Of a stretch of DNA of 64,000 nucleotides, positions 53,127-61,800 are shown piece after piece. Numbering within the stretch: position 1 is the first letter of the stretch; each line of letters opens with the position of its first letter. This DNA is from an uncultured Flavobacteriaceae bacterium (lineage in GTDB: Bacteria > Bacteroidota > Bacteroidia > Flavobacteriales > Flavobacteriaceae): NCBI GenBank assembly GCA_947500435.1, contig CANMRV010000004.1:124001-188000 (forward strand), in the 5' to 3' direction. The position numbers and the translations under genes were made by a program. The notes beneath the pieces were generated by a model, which was not told the origin of the DNA, did no database searches, and was given only the letters and a program-made list of their open reading frames with translations.

Positions 53127-54365
53127 TTGAATTTAGAATACTTTATTGCCAAGCGGTTGATTCGCGGTGGTGCCGATAAAATTAGCATTTCCGCGCCAAT
53201 AATAAAAATAGCCATTGCGGCTATCGCCCTTGGTATTCTTATGATGCTTATTGCAATCGCAACTGGTACTGGCCTGAAGGTGAAAATCCGTGAAAAAGTA
53301 ACAGCTTTTAACGGGCATATTCAAATTTATAATTACGATAATAACAACTCTGATGTATCAGTTGTTCCAGTTTCCACCCAACAAGACTTTTATCCTGAAT
53401 TTAATATCGTTGATGAAGTAGCTCACGTGCAAGCCGTTGCTAAGAAGGCTGGCGTAATTCGCACTGAGAATACCTTTGAAGGGATGATTGCCAAAGGAGT
53501 CGGAAAAGATTTCAATTGGAAAGTTTTAGAAGAATATTTGGTAGAGGGTAAATTGCCAAAATATGATGGGGAATTGAATGATGAGGTGCTCATGTCAAGA
53601 ATAATGGCGAATCGCCTGCAACTAAAAACAGGGGATACTTTTTATGCTGTTTTTTTTAAAGATGATTCAGATAAACTACCAAATCAAAGAAAATTCAAAA
53701 TTACTGGTGTTTATGATAGTGGTTTTGAAGAAATAGATGGGGTACTGGTGCTAGTGGATATCCGGCACATTCAACGAATGAATAAATGGGAATCTAATCA
53801 AGTGGGTAATTTTGAGGTTTTCTTAGATGATTTTGACGCTATAGAGGATAAAACCAAAGATATCTATGGAAAAACGCTTTCCGATTTGGATACACAGAAC
53901 ATTAAAAATAAATATTTTAGAATCTTTGAATGGGTGGGTCTTTTTGATTTTAATATTGCTTTGATAATAGGCATAATGATTATCGTTGCAGGTATTAATA
54001 TGATAACAGCCTTGTTAGTGCTGATACTGGAACGCACTCAAATGATAGGTATTCTTAAAGCTCTGGGTGCTGCCAATTGGAGTATTCGAAAGGTGTTTTT
54101 ATACAACGCAACTTACCTTATCGGAATTGGTTTGTTCTGGGGCAATTTGATTGGCCTTGGCATTATCTGGTTACAGAGTAAGTACAAACTCTTTAAGTTT
54201 CCGAATCCCAAGGAATACTATATTGAATACATTCCGGTTCATATTGACCTATGGACGGTAATCCTTTTAAATATAGGTGTTTTGGTACTTTGTTTACTTA
54301 TGCTATTGCTTCCTTCATACATTATTACAAAAATCACTCCGGTCAAGGCAATCAAGTTTGAATAA
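53127..54365 (+). CDS. LolC/E- or FtsX-type ABC transporter permease
   Basis: A 412-residue permease with one N-terminal helix (about 24-46, IKIAIAAIALGILMMLIAIAT), a large periplasmic domain (about 50-265) and three C-terminal helices (about 275-400), the layout of the LolCE/MacB family that releases lipoproteins or moves other lipids. The N-terminal LEYFIAKRLI fits flavobacterial members. The start must be TTG at 53127, because no ATG or GTG lies in frame before the conserved start. No ATPase gene is next to it. Confidence 0.88.
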   Translation: MNLEYFIAKRLIRGGADKISISAPIIKIAIAAIALGILMMLIAIATGTGLKVKIREKVTAFNGHIQIYNYDNNNSDVSVVPVSTQQDFYPEFNIVDEVAHVQAVAKKAGVIRTENTFEGMIAKGVGKDFNWKVLEEYLVEGKLPKYDGELNDEVLMSRIMANRLQLKTGDTFYAVFFKDDSDKLPNQRKFKITGVYDSGFEEIDGVLVLVDIRHIQRMNKWESNQVGNFEVFLDDFDAIEDKTKDIYGKTLSDLDTQNIKNKYFRIFEWVGLFDFNIALIIGIMIIVAGINMITALLVLILERTQMIGILKALGAANWSIRKVFLYNATYLIGIGLFWGNLIGLGIIWLQSKYKLFKFPNPKEYYIEYIPVHIDLWTVILLNIGVLVLCLLMLLLPSYIITKITPVKAIKFE

Positions 54366-54405
54366 AACTTGGAATAATTAAGGCTTCCTATCTGTTTCAA
54401 ATCCA

Positions 54406-54413
54406 TAACTTTG
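54406..54413 (+). promoter_or_regulatory. Promoter -7 element next to the CBS start
   Basis: TAACTTTG fits TAnnTTTG and ends 7 bp before the ATG at 54421, giving a very short or absent leader. Confidence 0.55.
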
Positions 54414-54420
54414 CAGGCAT

Positions 54421-55782
54421 ATGAAGTATGCAGAAAATATCCTTGGAACAATAGGTGATACACCTTTAGTAAAACTGAACAAGCTTACCGCCGAACTACC
54501 CTGTTTGGTATTGGCTAAATACGAGACCTTTAATCCAGGTAACTCGGTCAAAGACCGTATGGCGATTCAAATGATTGAGGATGCTGAGGAAGCAGGAATT
54601 CTAAAACCTGGAGGTACCATAATAGAAGGCACATCTGGAAATACGGGTATGGGCTTAGCTCTCGGTGCTGTGGTAAAGGGTTATAAGATGATTTGTGTAA
54701 TCAGCGATAAGCAGTCCAAAGAAAAAGTAGATATTTTAAAAGCGGTAGGCAGTGAAGTTTATGTTTGTCCTACGGATGTTGCTCCAGATGACCCTCGAAG
54801 TTATTATTCGACAGCCAAAAGATTGGCAAAGGAGATTCCGAATTCTTGGTATGTAAATCAGTATGATAATCCCTCGAATACAAAGGCGCACTATTTGAGT
54901 ACAGGTCCTGAGATTTGGGAACAAACTGATGGTAAGGTCACTCATTTTGTAGTAGGTGTAGGAACAGGAGGCACCATTTCTGGTGTGGGTTCTTATTTAA
55001 AAGAACATAATCCGAATGTAAAAGTTTGGGGAATTGACACTTATGGTTCTGTTTTTAAAAAGTACCACGAAACGGGAATTTTTGATGAGAATGAGATTTA
55101 TCCATATATCACCGAAGGAATAGGGGAGGACATCTTACCTAAAAATGTCAATTTCGATATAATAGACGGCTTCACGAAAGTAACAGACAAAGATGCAGCA
55201 ATTTATACGCAACGATTGGCCAAAGAAGAAGGTATGTTTTTGGGGAATTCAGCCGGTGCTGCAATCAAAGGATTGCTCCAACTAAAAGAACATTTTACCG
55301 AAGATGATGTAGTAGTGGTATTATTTCATGACCACGGAAGTAGATATGTCGGCAAGATGTTCAATGATGAATGGATGCGAAATCGTGGCTTCTTAGATGA
55401 TGAGGTTACCAAGGCCATAGATTTGATTAAAGACCATATCGAAGAGCCCCTTGTTACCGTAAAAACAGAGGAATTGGTCATGCACGCAATAGAACGAATG
55501 AAGAATTACAATATTTCTCAAATTCCTGTGGAAGATGTGGATGGTTTCGTTGGTTCTGTTGACGAAGCAATCTTGTTTCACGCTATTATGGACGATGCTT
55601 CTGTAACTTCAAAACCGATAAAGGATTTTATGCAAGAGCCTTTTCCGATTGTAGATAGAAATACTTCCATTGACAATGTAGCCAAATTGATTAACAAAGA
55701 TGTTCAGGCCGTTCTATTGGATTTGGGAGATGGCAAACACCATATCATTACCAAATATGATATCATAAGCGGACTTCACTGA
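54421..55782 (+). CDS. Cystathionine beta-synthase-like PLP enzyme with CBS domains
   Basis: A 453-residue PLP fold-type II enzyme. The Lys in NPGNSVKDRMA (near residue 43) forms the aldimine, EGTSGNTGMGLA near 73 is the Asn loop, and GVGTGGTISGVG near 178 binds the phosphate. Two CBS domains fill about 335-453. Such proteins join serine and homocysteine, or act as cysteine synthases; the C-terminal CBS pair suggests regulation. It starts just after a TAnnTTTG element. Confidence 0.92.
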   Translation: MKYAENILGTIGDTPLVKLNKLTAELPCLVLAKYETFNPGNSVKDRMAIQMIEDAEEAGILKPGGTIIEGTSGNTGMGLALGAVVKGYKMICVISDKQSKEKVDILKAVGSEVYVCPTDVAPDDPRSYYSTAKRLAKEIPNSWYVNQYDNPSNTKAHYLSTGPEIWEQTDGKVTHFVVGVGTGGTISGVGSYLKEHNPNVKVWGIDTYGSVFKKYHETGIFDENEIYPYITEGIGEDILPKNVNFDIIDGFTKVTDKDAAIYTQRLAKEEGMFLGNSAGAAIKGLLQLKEHFTEDDVVVVLFHDHGSRYVGKMFNDEWMRNRGFLDDEVTKAIDLIKDHIEEPLVTVKTEELVMHAIERMKNYNISQIPVEDVDGFVGSVDEAILFHAIMDDASVTSKPIKDFMQEPFPIVDRNTSIDNVAKLINKDVQAVLLDLGDGKHHIITKYDIISGLH

Positions 55783-55838
55783 CTTCTTTGAAAGTAATTC
55801 TGAGGATAGTTTCATTATATTTAAAGAAAAATTGTTCC

Positions 55839-57239
55839 ATGTTGAAAAAGAAAAACCTACTCCTTTTACCTTTATTGAGGTGCTTTTTTGTACTGACACT
55901 GTTAGTGGTTGTAACAGCCTGTAGTAGTGACGATAACCCTATTGAAGTCCCAGAAGAAGGACAACCTGAACCTCCTGAAACAGGTCCGGAAAATGCTCTT
56001 ACCACAATTTCTGTAAATACGAATGGGGTTACCATTCCCGATGAGCCTAAAATTGATGCAAAATTCACAATTACTACTGATGGGCAAGTAGTTCATACTG
56101 GTGATTTTGGTATCGAAATAAGAGGTTCTTCGTCACAGTTTTTTCCTAAAAAATCTTACGGAGTTGAAACTTGGGATTCGGAGGGCATGGACATCAATGT
56201 TTCGCTCTTAGGGATGCCGGCAGAAGAAGATTGGATTTTGCAGGGCCCTTATAGTGACAAATCCCTTATTCGGAATATGTTGATTTATGATTTGTCTCGA
56301 GACATGAATCGCTATGCAAGCCGCAGCCAGTTTGTTGAATTGAATATTAATAGCGGAAATAGAGGAGTATACGTTTTTATGGAGAAGTTAAAGCGTAATG
56401 AACAGCGCATTAACATCAACAAATTAAAACCAGAAGAAAATTCAGGAGAAGATCTTACAGGAGGGTATATTATCAAAATTGATAAGAATGATAAGGGAGG
56501 ATATACCCTACAAAACTCTTTTAATTCAGTTTATCCGCCTAGCAATTCTACCATGGGCCAAGAAATTCGGTTTTTATATGAATACCCAGATAAGGATGAT
56601 ATTACGGGGGAGCAAAAAGAATATATTTCAACTTATGTGGCGAATTTTGAGACTGCACTCGCATCTGATGATTTTACTGACCCACTTAGTGGTTATGCGA
56701 ATTATATTGATGTAGATAGTTTTATAGACTTTTTTATTCTTAATGAAATATCAAACAATGTAGATGGTTATCGTATCAGTACCTATATGCACAAAGACAA
56801 AAACGGGAAGTTGAATATGGGGCCTATATGGGATTTTAATCTGGCTTTTGGAAATGCGGATTACTGTAGTGGTGGAGAAACGAATGTATGGGCGTACAAG
56901 TTCAATGAAAGATGTCCAGACGATTTTTGGGCCATACCTTTTTGGTGGGATAGATTAATGCAAGATCCTGCTTTTGTAGCAAAATTGAAAAGCAGGTGGA
57001 ATTCGCTAAGAGGAAGTACATTAGCAGATGCGGCAATACTTGGCAAAGTGGATTCTTATGTTACTACTTTGACTGATTCTAAAGCAGTTGCTACGAATTT
57101 TGGTCTCTGGCCAATTCTTGGAAGTTATGTTTGGCCGAATAACTTTATAGGGAACAATTACGGAGAGGAGATTACATATTTAAAACAATGGGTTTCGGCT
57201 AGAACGCTCTGGTTAGACGATTCGATAGCTGCACTTTAA
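55839..57239 (+). CDS. CotH kinase-family lipoprotein
   Basis: A 466-residue lipoprotein: I start at 55839 (MLKKKNLLLL), giving a signal with lipobox VVTAC. An upstream start adds 17 residues that spoil the signal. After a Pro/Glu-rich linker follows a CotH-type domain with IEIRGSSSQFFPKKSYGVE, WILQGPYSDKSLIRN, GVYVFMEKLKRNEQRI and MGPIWDFNLAFGNADY. In the CotH family these segments form an atypical protein kinase fold. A role in extracellular protein or polymer modification is possible. Confidence 0.9.
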   Translation: MLKKKNLLLLPLLRCFFVLTLLVVVTACSSDDNPIEVPEEGQPEPPETGPENALTTISVNTNGVTIPDEPKIDAKFTITTDGQVVHTGDFGIEIRGSSSQFFPKKSYGVETWDSEGMDINVSLLGMPAEEDWILQGPYSDKSLIRNMLIYDLSRDMNRYASRSQFVELNINSGNRGVYVFMEKLKRNEQRININKLKPEENSGEDLTGGYIIKIDKNDKGGYTLQNSFNSVYPPSNSTMGQEIRFLYEYPDKDDITGEQKEYISTYVANFETALASDDFTDPLSGYANYIDVDSFIDFFILNEISNNVDGYRISTYMHKDKNGKLNMGPIWDFNLAFGNADYCSGGETNVWAYKFNERCPDDFWAIPFWWDRLMQDPAFVAKLKSRWNSLRGSTLADAAILGKVDSYVTTLTDSKAVATNFGLWPILGSYVWPNNFIGNNYGEEITYLKQWVSARTLWLDDSIAAL

Positions 57240-57248
57240 GTCATTATT

Positions 57249-58025
57249 ATGATACTGGAACATGGGGCTCAAATATTAAGAATCGATGCAGGTGAACTAG
57301 TAGGGTACCAGGTGAATGGCCATGAATACATTCATCAAAAAGGTAGTCCTGGTTGGCGTAATTCAGACACTGAAATGTTTCCAATAATTGGTCCGACGGC
57401 GGATGCTGGTTTTCAGGTACAAACACCTAGAGACGTAGCTATTCAAGACCAACACGGTTTACTTCGCGAGTTAGAGTATGAACTGATTTCTCAAACCGAA
57501 ACGGAGGCAGTTTTTAAGAAAAGCTATACCGCGAGAACCCCTGTTAAGAATTCCAAGCACCCCGAGAAATCGAACAAGCAGTTTTTATATTGGACCTATG
57601 ATTTCGAATTCGAAAAGAAGTTTAAACTAACAGAGAACGGACTAGAAATTTCTTTTACGGTTTATGGTGAAAGAGATACACCTTTTATGTTAGGGTATCA
57701 CCCCGCCTTTAATTTGGTAACAAAAAACCCTGTTGTAATAGCAGAAGAACATAGCATTTCACTTTCGCAGGTAATGGCTGTCGGAAGCCGGGCCTTTAAA
57801 GTAATTGGCTATGAAGAGGTTATTTTGAAGGATAAAAATGAACTTCGGATTCGTACCGAAGGTTTTGGTAATTTCATGCTATGGACGGAAGTCCCGAATA
57901 TGATTTGTATAGAACCTATTACCTTTTACCCTTACGAAGTAGAACAAAAAAATCTACAGGAGGGGTTTCAGTATTTGCAGGATAGTTCAAAGACTTTTAA
58001 AGTTTATATCTCGGTTAACGCATAG
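57249..58025 (+). CDS. Aldose 1-epimerase-family protein
   Basis: A 258-residue protein of the galactose mutarotase-like fold. Seen: GYQVNGHEYIHQ, EMFPIIGPTAD, DQHGLLRELEY (His near residue 75), FMLGYHPAFNL (His near 150) and a late Glu in CIEPITFYPYE, giving the usual His-His-Glu set. It should interconvert anomers of an aldose or phosphosugar. It starts 9 bp after the CotH gene and is followed by the Crp-type gene after 6 bp. Confidence 0.9.
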   Translation: MILEHGAQILRIDAGELVGYQVNGHEYIHQKGSPGWRNSDTEMFPIIGPTADAGFQVQTPRDVAIQDQHGLLRELEYELISQTETEAVFKKSYTARTPVKNSKHPEKSNKQFLYWTYDFEFEKKFKLTENGLEISFTVYGERDTPFMLGYHPAFNLVTKNPVVIAEEHSISLSQVMAVGSRAFKVIGYEEVILKDKNELRIRTEGFGNFMLWTEVPNMICIEPITFYPYEVEQKNLQEGFQYLQDSSKTFKVYISVNA

Positions 58026-58031
58026 AATTTT

Positions 58032-58664
58032 ATGAGGCCCGAATTACAACAACAGTACGGATATCTCTTTGAGGAGCCACTTTTGGCTGAAATTGATGTT
58101 ACCGGTATTTATAAAAATATCCCTCAAGGCCAAACCATTATGGATATTGGTGAGCCCATCACCCACATGCCCTTGTTACTCAACGGAGCTATTAAGATTC
58201 TTCGGGAAGATGATGAAGGAGATGAATTGCTCCTTTATTTTTTGGAAAAGGGAGATACCTGCGCCATGACTTTTTCCTGCGGAATGGGAAAAACCAAAAG
58301 TGAAATTCGCGCGGTTACAGAAAGTGATACTGAACTATTAATGATACCCGCTCAAAAGATGGAAGTCTGGATGGCTAAATATCCCTCATGGCAACAATTT
58401 ATAGTCGATAGCTACCATACAAGAATGATGGAGCTTTTAGAAACAGTTGATACGCTCGCCTTTCTCCGAATGGATGAACGTTTACTAAAACACCTTCAAG
58501 ACAAAGCCAAGGTTACCCATGACGATAGCATTCATACAACACATCAAGAGATTGCCTACGACCTACATACATCAAGAGTAGTGATTTCACGCTTACTCAA
58601 AAAGCTTGAAAAAGAAGGCAAAATCGAAATGCACCGCAATCATATTAAAGTACTTGAATTATAA
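58032..58664 (+). CDS. Crp/Fnr-family transcriptional regulator
   Basis: A 210-residue regulator with an N-terminal cyclic-nucleotide-binding-like beta-barrel (about 20-125) and a C-terminal Crp-type winged helix (about 140-205) with HQEIAYDLHTSRVVISRLLKKLEKEG. The Cys residues in CAMTFSCGMG might bind a cofactor, but there is no Fnr-type four-Cys set at the N-terminus. It is the last gene of the run from CotH on. The target genes are unknown. Confidence 0.92.
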   Translation: MRPELQQQYGYLFEEPLLAEIDVTGIYKNIPQGQTIMDIGEPITHMPLLLNGAIKILREDDEGDELLLYFLEKGDTCAMTFSCGMGKTKSEIRAVTESDTELLMIPAQKMEVWMAKYPSWQQFIVDSYHTRMMELLETVDTLAFLRMDERLLKHLQDKAKVTHDDSIHTTHQEIAYDLHTSRVVISRLLKKLEKEGKIEMHRNHIKVLEL

Positions 58665-58688
58665 TAGGAGTATATAGGTGAGCTCCTC

Positions 58689-58738
58689 TCCTCAGACGAG
58701 GGAAGGTGGTTTTTCTCCGCCATTCGGCGGATGAAAAA
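58689..58738. repeat. Double hairpin intergenic element
   Basis: Two stem-loops in tandem: TCCTC / GAGGGA around AGAC (58689-58702), and TTTTTCTCCGCC / GGCGGATGAAAAA around ATTC (58710-58738, one bulged base). The style matches short intergenic repeats I know from flavobacterial genomes. The rest of 58665-58828 shows nothing. Confidence 0.5.
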
Positions 58739-58828
58739 GCGGAGGGGTCGATAACCCAAACCATCTTCAAATACCCCAAACCAAAATCTTTCTTCGTAAT
58801 TTCAATCTACAAACGCAAATCATAACAA

Positions 58829-59419
58829 ATGAAAATTCTTTTAACCAGTCTCTTAGTTTTAGTCTCTCTAACTCTTCAATCACAAGAAATGACAAACGAT
58901 TCCCTACCCTATGCCGCCATACCCGAGGCTCATGAAAATTTTACACCAGGTACCGTAGTTTCAAGAGTTATTGATGGACTCGGTTTTCGTTTTTATTGGG
59001 CATCTGAAGGATTAACGGAAGATAATCTAGACTACGCCCCAGGAAACGATGGAAGGAGTATAAAACAAACCCTAGACCATATTCACGGACTTTCAGCCGT
59101 AATACTCAATGCCGCCAAGAAACAACCTAATGACAGAACTACCCAACCCGAAAAATTGGAGCCTGTTGCACAACGCAAGAGGACTTTAGAAAATCTAAGG
59201 GAGGCAAGCGACCTCTTTGCAGCTAGTACTGACTTAAATGCGCATAACATCATTTTTGAAACTAAAAAAGGTACAGCAAACTATCCTTTTTGGAATGGCA
59301 TCAATGGCCCAATCGAAGATGCGCTTTGGCATGCAGGTCAAATTGTGGTGATGCGTCGTTCTGCGGGCAATCCTATTAACTCGAAAGTGAATGTGTTTTT
59401 AGGGAAGTTGAATGAGTAG
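58829..59419 (+). CDS. DinB-superfamily secreted protein
   Basis: A 196-residue protein with a signal peptide (MKILLTSLLVLVSLTLQSQ) and a four-helix DinB-like domain: LDHIHGLSAVILNAA near residue 86 and DALWHAGQIVVMRRSAGNP near 170 supply the His residues of the usual metal triad. DinB proteins are often thiol-dependent metalloenzymes; the activity here is unknown. The export signal is somewhat unusual for the superfamily, although flavobacteria have others. Confidence 0.83.
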   Translation: MKILLTSLLVLVSLTLQSQEMTNDSLPYAAIPEAHENFTPGTVVSRVIDGLGFRFYWASEGLTEDNLDYAPGNDGRSIKQTLDHIHGLSAVILNAAKKQPNDRTTQPEKLEPVAQRKRTLENLREASDLFAASTDLNAHNIIFETKKGTANYPFWNGINGPIEDALWHAGQIVVMRRSAGNPINSKVNVFLGKLNE

Positions 59420-59474
59420 GATTCAGAAGAAGTTTATCTGCATGTAATAGGTTGTCATACATTTTCCGAAAACA

Positions 59475-60428
59475 ATGAAACTAAATCAACGCATAATTTT
59501 CTTTCTATTCATAATCCTATTGGGATGTAAAGATTCAACACCTACTAAAACAGAAAAAACGTTAGCAACTAAACCAATTGTCAGTTTTACTTTCGATGAT
59601 GGAATCACATACGGCATAGCAGGTTTTAAGTTTAAGGAGTGGAACAAGATGATTTTATCGCATCTTGAGAAAGAAAACCTCCAAGCGGTTTTTTTCGTAA
59701 CTGGGGCGAATAAATTGGATAAGAAAGGTCAGTTCTTATTGAAAAGTTGGAATGACATGGGGCATAGAATAGCGAATCATTCGTTTACGCATCCAAATTT
59801 CAATTCAGAAAAAAATAGCTCCCATCTTTTTAAGAATGAACTGTTAAGAACAGATTCCATTATTTCAAAACTTAACAATAGCATTAAATTGTTTCGATTT
59901 CCATATTTAAAAGAGGGACGGAATAAATCAAAAGTAGATAGTTTACGGAGCATTCTTACCGAAAACAATTATCGAAACGGCTATGTGACTATTGACGCAT
60001 CTGACTGGTATGTTAATCAACGTTTAATTGATAGAATCAAGGAAAGAGGTATTGAAAAGACTGAAATCGATAGATTTAAGGAGTTTTATATAGCGCATAT
60101 TATGGATAGGGCCGATTATTATGAAAAGCTTTCATACCAGATAAACGAAAAGCACATAAATCACACACTGCTACTTCATCATAATTTGACATCTGCACTA
60201 TTTCTGGGAGACCTTATTGAAAGATTCAAAGAAGAAGGTTGGGAAGTAGTGAATGGGGATGAAGCTTATCAAGACAAAATATTTGATAAGATACCTGACC
60301 CTGATTTTGCTGGGGAGAGTTTAATCTGGTCTATGGCCAAGCAATCAGGAAAATATGAAGAATCATTGAGATATCCTGCAGAAGATAGTCGATATGAAAA
60401 GGGGAAAATGAACAAACTAGGATTATAA
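59475..60428 (+). CDS. Polysaccharide deacetylase-family lipoprotein
   Basis: A 317-residue lipoprotein with lipobox LLGC near residue 16. The NodB-type domain shows the catalytic and metal Asp pair in FTFDDGITYG near residue 41, the His pair in NHSFTHPNF near 98, and LFRFPYLKEG near 135. It should remove acetyl groups from an N- or O-acetylated polymer in the periplasm or outside. No clear partner gene is adjacent. Confidence 0.9.
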   Translation: MKLNQRIIFFLFIILLGCKDSTPTKTEKTLATKPIVSFTFDDGITYGIAGFKFKEWNKMILSHLEKENLQAVFFVTGANKLDKKGQFLLKSWNDMGHRIANHSFTHPNFNSEKNSSHLFKNELLRTDSIISKLNNSIKLFRFPYLKEGRNKSKVDSLRSILTENNYRNGYVTIDASDWYVNQRLIDRIKERGIEKTEIDRFKEFYIAHIMDRADYYEKLSYQINEKHINHTLLLHHNLTSALFLGDLIERFKEEGWEVVNGDEAYQDKIFDKIPDPDFAGESLIWSMAKQSGKYEESLRYPAEDSRYEKGKMNKLGL

Positions 60429-60544
60429 CCCCTACTGTGTGAATTTTACAACTACCTCAACTTCAATTGGTGTACTTATAAAACAGACGCATTTCTCTCC
60501 CAAAATACATGACTGAAATCATAAAATAGCCTACAACTTTTGAC

Positions 60545-60552
60545 TATTTTTG
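60545..60552 (+). promoter_or_regulatory. Promoter -7 element before the di-haem peroxidase gene
   Basis: TATTTTTG fits TAnnTTTG. It ends 2 bp before the ATG at 60555, so if it is used, translation may start at the in-frame ATG at 60567. Confidence 0.4.
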
Positions 60553-60554
60553 AG

Positions 60555-61745
60555 ATGTATCAAACCATGGGAAACATCAGGTCATATATACAGTTTTTAG
60601 TTTTATTGGTATTCTTATCCAGTTGTGGAGAGGATAGATATGTCAAAATCACGAAAAATATACCCAAAGTTTCGACTGCGATTACGGCACTTCCTGAAAC
60701 CGTAAAATCTCCAAAAGATAATCCGCCATCCGAAGAAAAAGTAGTTTTGGGCAGATTATTATTCTTTGACCCTATTCTTTCAGGTAATAAAGATGTGGCC
60801 TGCGCTACCTGTCATCATCCCAGTAGCGGATATTCAGAGTTTCGAGATCTTTCCATTGGCCCAAATGCACGTGGCTTTGGTAGTAAACGCAAGTTTAACG
60901 CTCAGAACGATATTCCTTTTGTAAAGCGAAATTCACAAACCGTTATCAACACTGCCTTCAATGGTATTGATACCCGGGATAGGTATGACCCTGAAAGTGC
61001 CCCTATGTTTTGGGATGAACGCTCCAAAAGTCTCGAAAAACAAGCTTTGGAACCTATAAAGGCTTTTGAAGAAATGCGAGGTCACGGTTTTGAGGAAACA
61101 GAAATATTAGATGAGGTAGTGCAACGTCTCCGGAAAATTCCTGAATATCAAAAATTATTTAGCAAAGCTTTTGATGGTGAGAATGCAATCTCAGTTGAGA
61201 ACTTAAGCAAGGCCATTGCCACTTTTGAACGAACCCTTGTAACGAACAATTCCCGTTTTGATCAATATATGAGAGGTGATGAAGACGCCATTCTACTTTC
61301 CGAAAAAGATGGCTTCGAATTATTCAAATCTGTCGGTTGTGTGAATTGTCATAACGGACCAATGTTTTCCGATTATAAGATTCATATTCTGGGCGTTCCG
61401 GATAACAACAAATTAGTAGAAATTGATAAAGGGGTCAGGGATAGTTTTGCGTTTCGAACACCTTCCCTGAGAAACCTTCGTTTCACTGCTCCCTATATGC
61501 ATACTGGCAGTTTAAAAAACCTCAGGCAAGTACTTGAATTTTATGAAGATATTGCCGGAGGAAAAGAAAGAAATCCATCAGTATCCAAATTGCAGTACGA
61601 CCCATTTGTTCGGGAATTGAAATTAAGTGTCAAGGAAATGTCTTTGATAATCTCTTTTTTAAATACCCTGAATGACGATAGTTTTGATAAGACTATTCCG
61701 GAAGCTGTCCCTAGTGGATTACCTGTAGGCGGCAACATACAGTAA
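60555..61745 (+). CDS. Di-haem cytochrome c peroxidase (MauG-like)
   Basis: A 396-residue lipoprotein; the signal is best seen from the second ATG at 60567 (MGNIRSYIQFLVLLVFLSSC). Two haem motifs occur, CATCHHPSSG near residue 83 and CVNCHNGPMF near 261, and the late MHTGSLKNL gives a Met ligand region. This is the bacterial CcpA/MauG family, which reduces hydrogen peroxide in the periplasm or modifies a partner protein. The spacing of the motifs is normal. Confidence 0.93.
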   Translation: MYQTMGNIRSYIQFLVLLVFLSSCGEDRYVKITKNIPKVSTAITALPETVKSPKDNPPSEEKVVLGRLLFFDPILSGNKDVACATCHHPSSGYSEFRDLSIGPNARGFGSKRKFNAQNDIPFVKRNSQTVINTAFNGIDTRDRYDPESAPMFWDERSKSLEKQALEPIKAFEEMRGHGFEETEILDEVVQRLRKIPEYQKLFSKAFDGENAISVENLSKAIATFERTLVTNNSRFDQYMRGDEDAILLSEKDGFELFKSVGCVNCHNGPMFSDYKIHILGVPDNNKLVEIDKGVRDSFAFRTPSLRNLRFTAPYMHTGSLKNLRQVLEFYEDIAGGKERNPSVSKLQYDPFVRELKLSVKEMSLIISFLNTLNDDSFDKTIPEAVPSGLPVGGNIQ

Positions 61746-61788
61746 CTCTTAACGTAACCCTAGTTACACCCATTTCCACATTTAAACG

Positions 61789-61796
61789 TAAATTTG
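61789..61796 (+). promoter_or_regulatory. Promoter -7 element next to the SulP start
   Basis: TAAATTTG is an exact TAnnTTTG match and ends 4 bp before the ATG at 61801, suggesting a leaderless transcript. Confidence 0.55.
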
Positions 61797-61800
61797 GCCA

